A stretch of DNA of 64,000 nucleotides from JAHECE01 sp963780675 (lineage in GTDB: Bacteria > Actinomycetota > Actinomycetes > Actinomycetales > JAHECE01). The stretch spans positions 372,001-436,000 of the forward strand of contig CAWACR010000010.1 in assembly GCA_963780675.1 (NCBI GenBank). The letters run 5' to 3'. The number at the start of each line of letters is the position of its first letter. Position 1 is the stretch's first letter. The notes below the pieces were generated by a model. The model worked only from the letters and a program-made list of their open reading frames with translations, made no database searches and had not been told where the DNA came from. Shown piece after piece: positions 16,576 through 25,319 of this stretch. Both the position numbers and the translations under genes were made by a program.

Positions 16576-18635
16576 ATGAGCACCGCACAGGCAGACCTGC
16601 CCCTGCCCGACGACGGCTCCCGGCCGCCCACGAACGCCTCGGCCCCTGTCGGAGCGCCCCGCGCACCCGACCGGAACGTAGGTGCCGGCCGTGCCACCGG
16701 AACCGAGGCAGATTGCAGCGAGGAAGACGGCACCGACGGTGACGGCACCAGGATCGACCTCGGCGCGGCGTCCGACGGCGCTCGCCCGGCGCCGGACACC
16801 GCGGACGTGGTCGCAGCCCGGGCGGTCGCGACGATCGGCCACGAAGTCGACACCCTGGCGGGACTGGACGTGCGGGACTTGACCGGCACCGCCATGGCGA
16901 GTCTGCTGGTTGACCTGGAGACCACCACCCGGCGCCTCGCCGGCCTGCGAGCCCGCCTCCTGACCACCCTGGAGACCGACGGGCGCTGGGCCGTCGACGG
17001 GTCCCGCTCCTTCGCGGCGTGGCTGCGCCGGGCCACCGGCTCCTCCCCCCACCAGGCATGGCGCGAGGCCCGGACCGCCCGCGCCCTGCGCGAGCACCTC
17101 CCCACCAGCGCCGACGCGCTCACCGCCGGGGCGATCAGCACCGAGCACGCCCACCTCCTCGCCACCCACACCACGCGGTCACCCGAGCGGATCGCCGCGC
17201 TGGCCCACCCCCAGATCGGGGAAGCGTTCCTCCTGGACCAGGCCCAGCGCCTGGATGCCGGGGACTTCGCCAAGCTCGTCCGCGCCTGGGCCGTAGCCGC
17301 CGACCCGGCCGGCGCCGACGGCGACTACGCCGAGCACGCCGACCGGCAGGAACTCCTCCTGGCCAAGGCCCTGCACGGCTACCACCTCCAAGGCTGGCTC
17401 ACCGACTCCGACGGCGCCGCCCTCGAGGCCGCCCTCAGCGCGGTCGTCGGCGTTCCCGACGCCGCGGACGGTCGCACCACCGCCCAACGCCGCGCCGGTG
17501 CGCTCATCCACCTCGCACGCCTCGCCCTCGACAGCGGGACGCTTATGCCCGGCGCCGCCATCCGCCCCCACGTCAACGTCCACGTCCCGCACGACACCCT
17601 GACCGCGCTCGTCGCCGCCCAAGCGCCCATCGACCAGCGGGCCGCCGCAGCGACCCACCCGGGCGCGGCTGCGGACGGGAACGCTCATCCTCACGGGGCG
17701 GCCCTCACCCCGACCGCGGTCCCCGAACCCTTCACCGGCCCGGGGCGCTTCGCCTGGAACGCCCCGCCCGGCACGCGAACGGGCCATGCGCGGCCCGAAC
17801 AGCCGCAACTCGACCACCCGCAACTCGACTACCCGCAACTCGACTACCCGCAACTCGACAAGGCCCGGCCCGCCGATGTGCGCCCCAGAGACGCACTCCC
17901 CGGCGATGCCCCCTCGCGCGACAGCACACCGCCGCCCGGCACCGCATCACCGGATTCCGCCGCGCCGTCTCACGGCAGGAGCAGACCCGCTGCCGGCAAC
18001 GCACCCGCACCCGCACCCGCACCCGCACCCGGCAGCGCAGCGCCCGACCCCACGTCGCCCGTCGTGATACCTGGCGACATCCCTGGCGACATCCCTGGCG
18101 ACCTGGACTACACGGCCCTGATCGGCGCCATCCCCGCCGAACTCGACGACGGCACACCTATCCCCCCGTCCCTGCTCGCCCGCCTCGCCTGCGACTCCGA
18201 ACTCGCCCGCGTTATCTTCGGCCCCACTGGAGAAGTCCTCGACGTCGGCCGCACCCAACGCCTCTTCCCACCCGGCCAACGCCGCGCCGTCATCGCCCGC
18301 GACCGCCACTGCGCCTTCCCCGACTGCGACGCACCCCCCGCCCACGGCGAGATCCACCACTCCATCTGGTGGTACGCCCAACACGGCACCACCCGCGCCA
18401 CCGACGGCGTCCTGCTCTGTTGGTACCACCATGACTACGTCCACGCCCACCACATCACCATCACCCGCACCCCCAGCAGGCCAGCGGCAGCGGCAGCGGC
18501 AGCGGCAGCGGCACTACAGATGGCGCCGCCACCACCGCCGCAAGGTGGGTCTTCACCCGACGCAACGGCACTTCGATCACCCCGCGGAGTCCGGCGCCCC
18601 ACCCCATCGATGTCACCGGCTGTGGGAGCGGCTGA
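16576..18635 (+). CDS. DUF222/HNH endonuclease (13E12-like), frame broken near the C-terminus
   Basis: Large actinobacterial repeat-family protein with an N-terminal DUF222 region (about residues 75-300 from the ATG at 16576; AGAISTEHAHLLATH, YHLQGWLTDSDGAALEAAL) and a C-terminal HNH motif (DRHCAFPDCDAPPAHGEIHHSIWW, then LLCWYHHDYVH). Between them is a variable linker with QLDYP repeats, AP repeats and GDIP repeats. After the HNH motif the frame enters an alanine/proline tract (about 18480-18540) and then diverges; the expected ending (ARWVFTRRNGTSITPRSP) is found in another frame and stops at 18635. So the gene is either frameshifted or carries a sequence error. ATG 16576 follows GAGAGGAG. 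Confidence 0.8.
17801..17859 (+). repeat. 15-bp in-frame tandem repeat (QLDYP) in the HNH gene
   Basis: Four near-identical 15-bp units (17801-17814 partial, 17815-17829, 17830-17844, 17845-17859), differing only at the first base of the unit, encode PQLDH/PQLDY blocks in the linker between DUF222 and HNH. A shorter GDIP repeat follows at about 18070-18110. Confidence 0.85.
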
Positions 18636-18683
18636 CCGGCGGGGCAGGGTCGCAGCGCGGCACCCGGCGGGGGGCTACCTCAC

Positions 18684-19208
18684 TCAGCCCGCCCGCGCTG
18701 ACGACGTGACCCGCAGCGGGACCCCGTCCGACCATCCGACAAGGGCCCAGGGCACGAACGGTGGCCGGGCGCGCGCCGTGAGCGTGACCTGCGCCGTCGT
18801 CCCGTCTGGCGTCCCCGTCGGTTCCCCGACCGCAAGGCCGGCCAGCCCGGCCGCGCTCGGCGCGGCGGCAAGGTGCGCCGCCACGGCGTCCCGGACCCCG
18901 GCACTCGTGAGCGGGATGACCTGCCCCGCCGCGCCGTCGCCCTCCCCGGGGCCGCCGCCGTAGAAGAGGTCGAGGTCGACGGCGTCCGCCGCGTCGAGCG
19001 CGGCGGCATCTGCGAGCGCGAGGAGCTGCTTGCGCTCGATGTGGACCGCCGACGCGCTCGCGATGACGAGCACGAGCGCCAGTGCGAGGAGTCCGTACGC
19101 GATGGCGAGGATCATGATCTGGCCGGACTCGCCGTCGTCGGCGGTCCGGCGCACGCGGCGAGCGACGCCCTCAATGCCCAGCGGCCACCGCCGGAGTCGG
19201 CGCCTCAC
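18684..19208 (-). CDS. TadG-like pilus assembly / secretion-neighbourhood protein
   Basis: Last gene of the Tad operon; 174 residues. After a basic start, SGQIMILAIAYGLLALALVLVIASASAVHIERKQLLALADAAALDAADA (about 25-73) is a pseudopilin-like membrane segment followed by the helix typical of TadE/TadG-type proteins (ADAAALDAA). The rest is a short extracytoplasmic domain. The GTG start at 19208 overlaps the previous stop (GTGA). It is much shorter than proteobacterial TadG, which has a von Willebrand domain; none is seen here. Confidence 0.7.
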   Translation of the reverse strand: MRRRLRRWPLGIEGVARRVRRTADDGESGQIMILAIAYGLLALALVLVIASASAVHIERKQLLALADAAALDAADAVDLDLFYGGGPGEGDGAAGQVIPLTSAGVRDAVAAHLAAAPSAAGLAGLAVGEPTGTPDGTTAQVTLTARARPPFVPWALVGWSDGVPLRVTSSARAG

Positions 19209-19813
19209 GGGGCCGTCACCTCCCGGAACTCGTCGACGACGGCCACGTACTCCGCGGCGACAGGCACCTCCGCAGGCACGATGCCGCGTGCGAACTCGGG
19301 TACCCCGGGAAGCCCGACTGCGGCACGCACCTCGACGACGATGCGCCCGCCCGGCGTGAGGCAGGGGTCCGACTCGCACGAGAAGCGCAGCGCGTCGGCG
19401 CCCGAGACGGGGATCCCCTGGTCGTCGAACGCGAGGCCGACGGCCGCCCGGGCCCGCGCAGCCCCTTCCTCGAAGGTCTCGGCTCGGACGACGATGCGGC
19501 CGGCCTCCCGCGCGGCGCCCTCGGCCGCGAACACCGCGGCCTGGATCCGCCCCACCGTGAGGACCAGGTACACCATCGGCACGAGCAGGAGCAGAGCGAC
19601 ACCGAGGAACTCGACGACAGCGCTCCCCGTCTCCCTGCCGCGCCCCGCCAGGCGCGCGGCGAAGGCCGAGGTGAGGCGCGACGTCAGAGTTCCGACGACG
19701 CTCGTGGCGATCCCGCGGGTCCCCACCGCCCAGGATCTCGCAGCCCCGGATCTCGCAACCCCGGATCTCGCCGCCCCGGATCTCGCCGCCTTCTGCCATA
19801 GGCCCCCGCTCAT
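19205..19813 (-). CDS. TadE-like minor pseudopilin (second copy)
   Basis: 202 residues. The core GSAVVEFLGVALLLLVPMVYLVLTVGRIQAAVFAAEGAAREAGR (about 63-106) is a TadE signature: a glutamate near the membrane segment start and an aromatic/alanine helix. The C-terminal domain contains two cysteines (FSCESDPCLTPGGRIVVEV). The first 30 residues come from a 15-bp DNA repeat (19733-19792) encoding ARSGAARSG-type blocks. ATG at 19813 shares one base with the stop of the upstream tadE gene. Confidence 0.78.
   Translation of the reverse strand: MSGGLWQKAARSGAARSGVARSGAARSWAVGTRGIATSVVGTLTSRLTSAFAARLAGRGRETGSAVVEFLGVALLLLVPMVYLVLTVGRIQAAVFAAEGAAREAGRIVVRAETFEEGAARARAAVGLAFDDQGIPVSGADALRFSCESDPCLTPGGRIVVEVRAAVGLPGVPEFARGIVPAEVPVAAEYVAVVDEFREVTAP
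19733..19792 (-). repeat. 15-bp in-frame tandem repeat, four copies
   Basis: Units at 19733-19747, 19748-19762, 19763-19777 and 19778-19792 share the core GGATCTCGC and encode repeated AARSG at the N-terminus of the second TadE-like protein. Confidence 0.85.
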
Positions 19814-20244
19814 CAGGCCTCCGCGATCGCACGCCCGGAGACCGCGATCACGCCCGACGGCCCGAGCAGTCCGATGACCGGCAACGGTGCCCGCACCGTC
19901 ACCTCGACGACGGGGACGCCGTCAAGGCCGGTCGTACGCGCGGCCACGTCGGTGGCGTAGGTCGATGCGACGGCACTCCCGATGAGCTCCCGGGTGCGCT
20001 GGGCGCCCGCAGCGGGGGAGCTGCCGGCAAGCGCGCCGTACCGCGCGCCCTCGGCAGCGCAGTCGATCAGCGTGTTTCGCACGTGCAAGGTGAGCGCGAG
20101 CTGGAGGACCCCGACGAACAGCACCGTGAGCAGCGCGCCGACCAGGACGAAGTCGACGATCGCCGATCCGCGCTCCGGCTCGCTGACCCGGGCCGCGCGG
20201 CGGCATGCCGCACGGCACCGCGCCTCCGCACGCCGGGGCCTCAC
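19813..20244 (-). CDS. TadE-like minor pseudopilin
   Basis: 143 residues. After an arginine-rich leader, ERGSAIVDFVLVGALLTVLFVGVLQLALTLHVRNTLIDCAAEGARYGA (about 22-70) is the TadE pattern: G/S-A-x-x-D/E-F next to a membrane helix, and a following alanine-rich helix. The GTG start at 20244 overlaps the pilin stop (GTGA). Minor pseudopilins are thought to prime Flp pilus assembly. Confidence 0.8.
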   Translation of the reverse strand: MRPRRAEARCRAACRRAARVSEPERGSAIVDFVLVGALLTVLFVGVLQLALTLHVRNTLIDCAAEGARYGALAGSSPAAGAQRTRELIGSAVASTYATDVAARTTGLDGVPVVEVTVRAPLPVIGLLGPSGVIAVSGRAIAEA

Positions 20245-20453
20245 GTTCCGAGGACGCGCTGGATCGCCGTGTTGAAGACGTTCGACAGGGCCGGTCCCGC
20301 GATCGCCCACAGCGTGACGACGAGTCCCGCCGTCATGAGCGTGACGAGCACCCAGCCGGGCACGTCTCCGCGTTCGGGGTCGTCACCCTCGCGCAGGGCG
20401 GCCCTCTGGACAGTGTCGGCCGCACTCCGCAGCCGGGTGATGAGGTGTCGCAT
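20241..20453 (-). CDS. Small Flp-type pilin candidate
   Basis: 70-residue protein with a charged N-terminus (REGDDPERGDVPGW) and one membrane helix (VLVTLMTAGLVVTLWAIAGPALSNVF, about 35-60). Size, single helix and position between tadC and tadE match the Flp/Tad major pilin slot. It lacks the classical G/XXXXEY processing motif, so it may be an actinobacterial pilin variant (DUF4244-like position) rather than a standard Flp pilin. It is 22 bases after tadC. Confidence 0.65.
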   Translation of the reverse strand: MRHLITRLRSAADTVQRAALREGDDPERGDVPGWVLVTLMTAGLVVTLWAIAGPALSNVFNTAIQRVLGT

Positions 20454-20475
20454 GTCGTTCTCCTTTGTCGGTTCG

Positions 20476-21426
20476 TCAGAGACCCACCCGGAGCACCGAG
20501 AGCCCCGGGAAGATGGCGAAGAGGACAGTTACTGGAAGGATCAAGAAAACTACGGGGATCATCATGAGGACCTCCTTGCGCCCGCCCGTCTCCATGAGCT
20601 GTCGGCGGCCCACCTCCCGCGCGTCGTGCGCCTGGGCCCGCAGCACCTCGGCGAGCGGCGTCCCTCGCTCGACCGCCACGGAGACCCCCTCGGTGAAGCG
20701 CACGAGGCTCGGCAGGGAGGTCCGGTCCGCCATCCGCTCGAGGGCCCGCGCGAGCGGCGTGCCCGAGCGGGCGTCGGCCAGGGTGCGCTGCAGCTCCTGG
20801 GACAGCTCGCCCGTGGTGCTGGTCGCGACCCGCTCGAGCGCACCCACGGGGCTCTCCCCCGCCCCCACCGCGAGCGCGAGGAGCTCCGCCACAGCGGGGA
20901 ACTCGGCGATCATGCGTTCCTCGCGCAGGCGCACCGCCCGGCTCAGCATCTGGTCCCGCGCGATCGCGCCGGACAGCCCCGCGATCACCACGAGGGTCAG
21001 CAGCGGGACGAGGGAGAAGCCCCGCGCCACGCCCACCGTCAGCGCGAGCGCCAATCCGACGGCGAGCCCCGCCGTCGCCCAGACCACCTGTTCGGCCCGG
21101 AACTGCTCCGCCGTCATCGACGACCCGGTCAGCGCGAGCCGCTGCCGGATGCTCACCGACGAGCTGCCGAGCTTCTCGAACAGGCGCCCGGCGTCGTCGA
21201 GGACGGGCGCCAGGAGCCGCTCGGCCGTCGGGAACGGCGTGTGCGTGCGCGGTTCGGCCAGGAGGCGCGAGGTCCGCGGACGGGCTCGGAGATAGGGCGC
21301 GAGACGGTCGTCCAGCGTGATGCGACGCGAGAGGGCTCGCCACGTGACCAGCCACGCGCCGAGGCCACCCACCAGGCCGATGAGCGCCCCGACGAGCGCC
21401 GGGTTGCCGTCCGCGAGCCCGCTCAC
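20476..21426 (-). CDS. tadC: TadC-like inner-membrane assembly protein
   Basis: Type II secretion F-domain protein (316 residues) of the Tad platform. A first membrane segment (LVGALIGLVGGLGAWLVTW, about 10-28), two more near 120-160, and a C-terminal one (VLMMIPVVFLILPVTVLFAIFPG). The cytoplasmic F domain carries EFPAVAELLALAVGAGESPVGALERVA and GTPLARALERMADRTSLPSLVRF, characteristic of TadB/TadC. GTG at 21426 overlaps the tadB stop (GTGA). Confidence 0.85.
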   Translation of the reverse strand: MSGLADGNPALVGALIGLVGGLGAWLVTWRALSRRITLDDRLAPYLRARPRTSRLLAEPRTHTPFPTAERLLAPVLDDAGRLFEKLGSSSVSIRQRLALTGSSMTAEQFRAEQVVWATAGLAVGLALALTVGVARGFSLVPLLTLVVIAGLSGAIARDQMLSRAVRLREERMIAEFPAVAELLALAVGAGESPVGALERVATSTTGELSQELQRTLADARSGTPLARALERMADRTSLPSLVRFTEGVSVAVERGTPLAEVLRAQAHDAREVGRRQLMETGGRKEVLMMIPVVFLILPVTVLFAIFPGLSVLRVGL

Positions 21427-22283
21427 CGCAGCACCCGGGCTTCCTCGGGCAGACGCCCGATCCGGAGCATGAGCCGGTACGCGATCAGGGACGCACCGGC
21501 CCCGACGGCGAGGACGACGGCGCCCGCCGGGGTGTTGAACGCCTCGGCCGTCCCGGGTCGCGTGCTCAGCATGGCCAGGACCACCCAGGGCGCGGCGACG
21601 GCGAGCCGCGCGCCCGCGACCGTCCAGCTCTGCCGCGCCTCGAGCTCGCCGCGAGTGCGCAGGTCCTCGCGGAGGAACTGGGCGAGCGTGCGCAGCAGCC
21701 GGCCGAGGTCCGTCCCGCCGACGTCGCGCGTCAGCCGCAGGGCCTCGACGATCCGGTCCGCCACCGGATCGGCCAGGCGCGCCTTGAGGAGCTCGAGGGA
21801 CTCCGCGAACCGCCCGGTCGCCCGGTAGTCCGCGCCGAACCGGACGAAGGCCGGGCGCAGCTCCGCCGGACCGCGTTCGCCGAGCGCCATGAGAGCCTCG
21901 GGGAGCGAGAGGCCGGCGCGGATGCCGGAGACCAGGTCGTCCACGACCTCGGGCCACAGCGTGCGCAGCTCGGCCCGGCGGCGTCGGGCACGGGACTTCA
22001 CGACGACGTACGGCGCGGCCCCGCTCATGACGGCGAAACAGGCCGCGATCGTGGGCGATCCGCTCACGGCGACACCGACGAGTCCGACCATCACGCCCGC
22101 GAGCGCGCACGTCCCGACCAGCGCAGCCGGGCTCACCGCCGGTGCGCCCGCCTGGACCAGCAGGTCCTGCGTGCGCTCCCGCCATGGCGAGCGCCGCGGC
22201 GTCGTCCGCGGCTCGGGCGTCCAGCACGCCCACCAGATGCTCACCAGGCCCGCCCCGAGGAGCAGGCCCGCGACCGTGCCCAC
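21423..22283 (-). CDS. tadB: TadB-like inner-membrane assembly protein
   Basis: Second F-domain protein (286 residues). Membrane segments near 5-20, 58-95, and two at the C-terminus (about 225-270); the cytoplasmic domain has LWPEVVDDLVSGIRAGLSLPEALMALGERGP and GGTDLGRLLRTLAQFLREDLRTRGELEARQSW, typical of TadB. GTG at 22283 lies two bases after the stop of the ATPase gene. TadB and TadC together form the platform driven by the CpaF ATPase. Confidence 0.87.
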   Translation of the reverse strand: MGTVAGLLLGAGLVSIWWACWTPEPRTTPRRSPWRERTQDLLVQAGAPAVSPAALVGTCALAGVMVGLVGVAVSGSPTIAACFAVMSGAAPYVVVKSRARRRRAELRTLWPEVVDDLVSGIRAGLSLPEALMALGERGPAELRPAFVRFGADYRATGRFAESLELLKARLADPVADRIVEALRLTRDVGGTDLGRLLRTLAQFLREDLRTRGELEARQSWTVAGARLAVAAPWVVLAMLSTRPGTAEAFNTPAGAVVLAVGAGASLIAYRLMLRIGRLPEEARVLR

Positions 22284-22285
22284 GC

Positions 22286-23521
22286 CTACATCCCCGGGTT
22301 CGGCGCAAGGAGGGCGGCGACGTCGTACCCCGCCCTCGCGAACAGCTCGGGGTGCGGCGGGAACCCGCTCGCCCGGGTGAGGACGTCGCCGACGCGCGCG
22401 AACACCGTCGAGGTCTCGACGACACCGTTCTCCACGCGGCCCGTCACGCCCACGACCTCGCGCACCGTGCGCTTGCCGTGACGGTCGAGGTCCAGGTGGA
22501 CCACGAGGTCGATGGCGGACGCCACGGTCGGCACGACGAAGTGCGCCGTCACGTTCTCGCCCGCAAGAAGGGGCAACGTGCACATCTTTGTGATCGCCTC
22601 GCGGGCGGAATTCGCGTGGACCGTTCCCATTCCTGGAATTCCCGCGTTCAAAGCGATCAACATGTCGAAGCTCTCGGCCTCGCGGACCTCGCCGATGATG
22701 ATCCGGTCCGGCCGCATCCGTAGCGCCTCCTTCACCAGGCGGCGCAGCGGCACCTCACCGGTCCCCTCGAGGTTCGGCTGCCGGCACTGCATGGCCACCG
22801 TGTCCCGTGCCGAAAGACGCAACTCGAAGACCTCTTCGCACGTGATCACACGCTGGGTGGAGGGGATCGAGCCGGCGAGGGCGTTGACCATGGTGGTCTT
22901 GCCCGCCTGCGTGGCACCCGAGACCAGCACGTTGAGGCCGGTCGCGACCGCCGCATCGAGGAACGCGGCCGCGTGCGTCGTCAGGGAGCCGAGGGCGACG
23001 AGGTCCGGGAGCCGCGTGGCCCGGGCGACGTACTTGCGGATGTTGACGGCCCAGTGCTCCCGCGTGATGTCCGGGATGACGACGTGGACCCGCTCGCCGC
23101 CTGGCAGGGACGCATCCACGAAGGGTGTCGAGAGGTCCAGCCGCCGACCCGACGAACGCAACATCCGCTCGACGAGGTCGCGAACCTGCGCCTGGTCGAG
23201 GATCGTGGTGGTGAGCTCCGAGCGCCCGGACCTGGCGACGAAGACCTTGCCGGGTTCATTGACCCACACCTCCTCGATGGTCGGGTCGTCGAGGTACCGC
23301 TGGAGCGGCCCCAAGCCGGCGACGGCGTCGACGAGGTCCTTGGCCGTGCCGACCGGGTCGGCCAGCGGGTCCACGAGACCCAGCACCGATCGTTCGTCGT
23401 AGTCCGCGATCGCGGCGTCGATCAGCTTCCGGACCCCGTCCTGATCCCGGACCGGATCGAGCCCCCGGCGCCGGATCAGCTCGCGGACCTCGCCCTCCAG
23501 CAGAACGACGCCATGCTCCAT
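22286..23521 (-). CDS. cpaF: CpaF/TadA secretion ATPase
   Basis: Hexameric ATPase that powers Tad pilus assembly, 411 residues. The N-terminal helical domain (1-105) is followed by GPLQRYLDDPTIEEVWVN, a CpaF signature, then Walker A GATQAGKTTM, the RPDRIIIGEVREAESFDML Walker B/Asp-box region and GTVHANSAREAITKM (His box). ATG at 23521; GTG starts four and two codons earlier are possible. It is the first gene of a seven-gene operon. No tadZ, rcpC/cpaB or prepilin peptidase is visible in the window. Confidence 0.9.
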   Translation of the reverse strand: MEHGVVLLEGEVRELIRRRGLDPVRDQDGVRKLIDAAIADYDERSVLGLVDPLADPVGTAKDLVDAVAGLGPLQRYLDDPTIEEVWVNEPGKVFVARSGRSELTTTILDQAQVRDLVERMLRSSGRRLDLSTPFVDASLPGGERVHVVIPDITREHWAVNIRKYVARATRLPDLVALGSLTTHAAAFLDAAVATGLNVLVSGATQAGKTTMVNALAGSIPSTQRVITCEEVFELRLSARDTVAMQCRQPNLEGTGEVPLRRLVKEALRMRPDRIIIGEVREAESFDMLIALNAGIPGMGTVHANSAREAITKMCTLPLLAGENVTAHFVVPTVASAIDLVVHLDLDRHGKRTVREVVGVTGRVENGVVETSTVFARVGDVLTRASGFPPHPELFARAGYDVAALLAPNPGM

Positions 23522-23838
23522 GGCCACACCCACCCCCCTGCCCGCCCCGCCACTGTCGTCGGACCGTGCTGTTCCTGTCCGAGGAGGGTAGACAAAGTCC
23601 TTCCATGATCGCTTTCTCCCTGTGGACAGCCCCGGCGGAATGTGATCAATTCGACGTGCGGGAAGGAGATCAGGGCACTCTCCCCGGACCCGCAGGCGCG
23701 CGACCTTGATCATCTTTGCTGATGGGGGCCTCCGGCGCCCGACGGAGCCACTCGCCCCCGAGCGCTCGGCCACGCGGGATATCCACAGGATCGGTGGCCG
23801 AGTCGGAGATTCCCCATTCCCCTGGGTATCGTCGTGTC
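23522..23838. other. Divergent intergenic region between cpaF and the DUF6318 gene
   Basis: No gene seen. It must hold divergent promoters. TATCGT at 23827-23832 lies 7 bases before the ATG at 23839 and could give a leaderless transcript, but no -35 is evident. A TATCCACA-like site (near 23780) resembles a DnaA box but is single and unsupported. Confidence 0.35.
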
Positions 23839-24405
23839 ATGTCACACGGAATCGGGGTGTCCGGCCGCCGCGGCCGGGATTCCTTCGCGCTTGTCGCCCG
23901 CGCAGTCGCGCCGGCGCTCGCCGTCGCCGCGGTCCTCGCGCCGGCCGGGTGCGCCGGAGGCCAGGCGGAACCGTCGCCCGGGCCGTCGAGCACGAGCACG
24001 ACGACGGCGCCCGCCACCCCCGCGCCCAGCCCCACCCGGAGCGCGCCCCCGGAGCGGCCCGCGGCGATGGACCGCGACGACCTGGAGGGCGCCAAGGCCG
24101 CCGCCCAGTACTTCCTCGAGCTCTACCCGTACGCCTACAACACCGGCGACCTCACCGAGTGGACGGCGATGAGCCACCCGGAGTGCATCTTCTGCGCGAG
24201 CGTGATCGAGAACGTCGAGGCGCTGCACGCGGAGGGGGGGTACGAGGTCGGTGGCGACCTGGTCTTCGAGAGCGTGACGGGCGCGGAGCCCATCGAGGGG
24301 AACGAGTTCTACGGGGTCGACTTCGTGCTCACCCAGTCGGCCGCGACGGAGTACGACAAGGTCGGAGCTGAGGTGCGGGACGTGCCCGAGGGACCAGTTT
24401 CGTGA
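23839..24405 (+). CDS. DUF6318 family lipoprotein, C-terminus probably frameshifted
   Basis: Secreted lipoprotein of unknown function, 188 residues as read. Signal peptide with lipobox LAPAGCAGG (lipidated Cys about 39), a Ser/Thr/Pro linker, then a DUF6318-like domain: AAAQYFLELYPYAYNTGDLTEWTAMSHPECIFCASVIENVEALHAEGGYEVGGDLVF with two cysteines (C-x2-C). The frame stops abruptly after DVPEGPVS at 24405, but the next bases in a second frame read TSFVMLIAVARMDGD and in a third LMREVTPE, which look like the missing end of this domain. One or two indels near 24393 and 24440 are therefore likely. Confidence 0.75.
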   Translation: MSHGIGVSGRRGRDSFALVARAVAPALAVAAVLAPAGCAGGQAEPSPGPSSTSTTTAPATPAPSPTRSAPPERPAAMDRDDLEGAKAAAQYFLELYPYAYNTGDLTEWTAMSHPECIFCASVIENVEALHAEGGYEVGGDLVFESVTGAEPIEGNEFYGVDFVLTQSAATEYDKVGAEVRDVPEGPVS

Positions 24406-24523
24406 TGCTCATCGCAGTCGCGCGGATGGACGGCGACCTGGCTGATGCGCGAAGTCACGCCGGAGACGGCTGGGCTGAGGCAGTGCGACCCGCTCTCGCC
24501 ATGCTCGCGGTTGCGCACTCCTT

Positions 24524-25231
24524 GTGATCGGACTGCAGCACGACCGCGTCCGCGACCGAATTCGACAGGTCAAGCGCGAGGGGACATCCCTCGAAGTCCG
24601 CGGCGAGAGAGCATCGAACGCGACACCAGCGAGCGGCGGCTCCTCGACCCCCTCCACCGTCATCACCAACTGCGTCCCCATGGAGGACGGCCTGCTCCGC
24701 TGCTACACCACCGACACCGCGGGCTCCGCGCTGGACGGCATCGCCGCCGTCACGGTCGACCCGGCCACGGGCCCGAGCGCCGCAGCGATCGCCGCCTCGG
24801 CGGCCACCGAGTTCCGGCGCCTGCCCCTCGCCTCGGGCGGCATCGTGATCCAGCCTGCCCGGGGCTGGACCCTGGTCAACGTGGACACGATCGTCCTCAC
24901 CGACCCGGCGCCCCAGACCGTCGACACGACGATCCTCGGGATCCCCGTCACGGTGCGGGCCACGCCCACGCGCTACGCCTGGTCGTTCGGGGACGGCACC
25001 CCCGCCCTCGTCACCACCGAGCCGGGCGCGGTCTGGCCGAACCCCACGGTCACCCACGCCTACCGGACGGCCGGCACCCGCACGATCACGCTGACGACCC
25101 AGTGGGCGGGCGAGTTCCGCGTGGCCGGTTCGGCCGCGTGGCAGCCAATCGCCGGCGTCGCCACGACCACCGAGAGCGCCCCGCCCCTCGAGGTCCGGAC
25201 GGCGACGAACACCCTGGTCCTGTCGCCGTAA
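24524..25231 (+). CDS. PKD-domain secreted protein (N-terminus uncertain)
   Basis: The C-terminal 150 residues include YAWSFGDGTPALVTTEPGAVWPNPTVTHAYRTAGTRTITLTTQW, a clear PKD domain, and an upstream CVPMEDGLLRCY segment with two cysteines. PKD domains form extracellular beta sandwiches for binding. A signal peptide is expected; a hydrophobic stretch VRPALAMLAVAHSL sits just upstream in another frame (about 24482-24525), so the true start may lie near 24482 with a frameshift at about 24522. Adjacent placement to a DUF6318 lipoprotein suggests one unit. Confidence 0.65.
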   Translation: MIGLQHDRVRDRIRQVKREGTSLEVRGERASNATPASGGSSTPSTVITNCVPMEDGLLRCYTTDTAGSALDGIAAVTVDPATGPSAAAIAASAATEFRRLPLASGGIVIQPARGWTLVNVDTIVLTDPAPQTVDTTILGIPVTVRATPTRYAWSFGDGTPALVTTEPGAVWPNPTVTHAYRTAGTRTITLTTQWAGEFRVAGSAAWQPIAGVATTTESAPPLEVRTATNTLVLSP

Positions 25232-25319
25232 CCCGGTCGAGAGCGCCCCCCGCACGCCAGCCGCAACCCGCCGACCTCCCCGCAACCTCCCCGCCACATG
25301 CGGGGGGCAGCATGTCGCT

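Noticed and set aside
23775..23790. DnaA box / replication origin
   Set aside because: Only one imperfect TATCCACA match; no cluster of boxes and no dnaA, dnaN or gyrB nearby.
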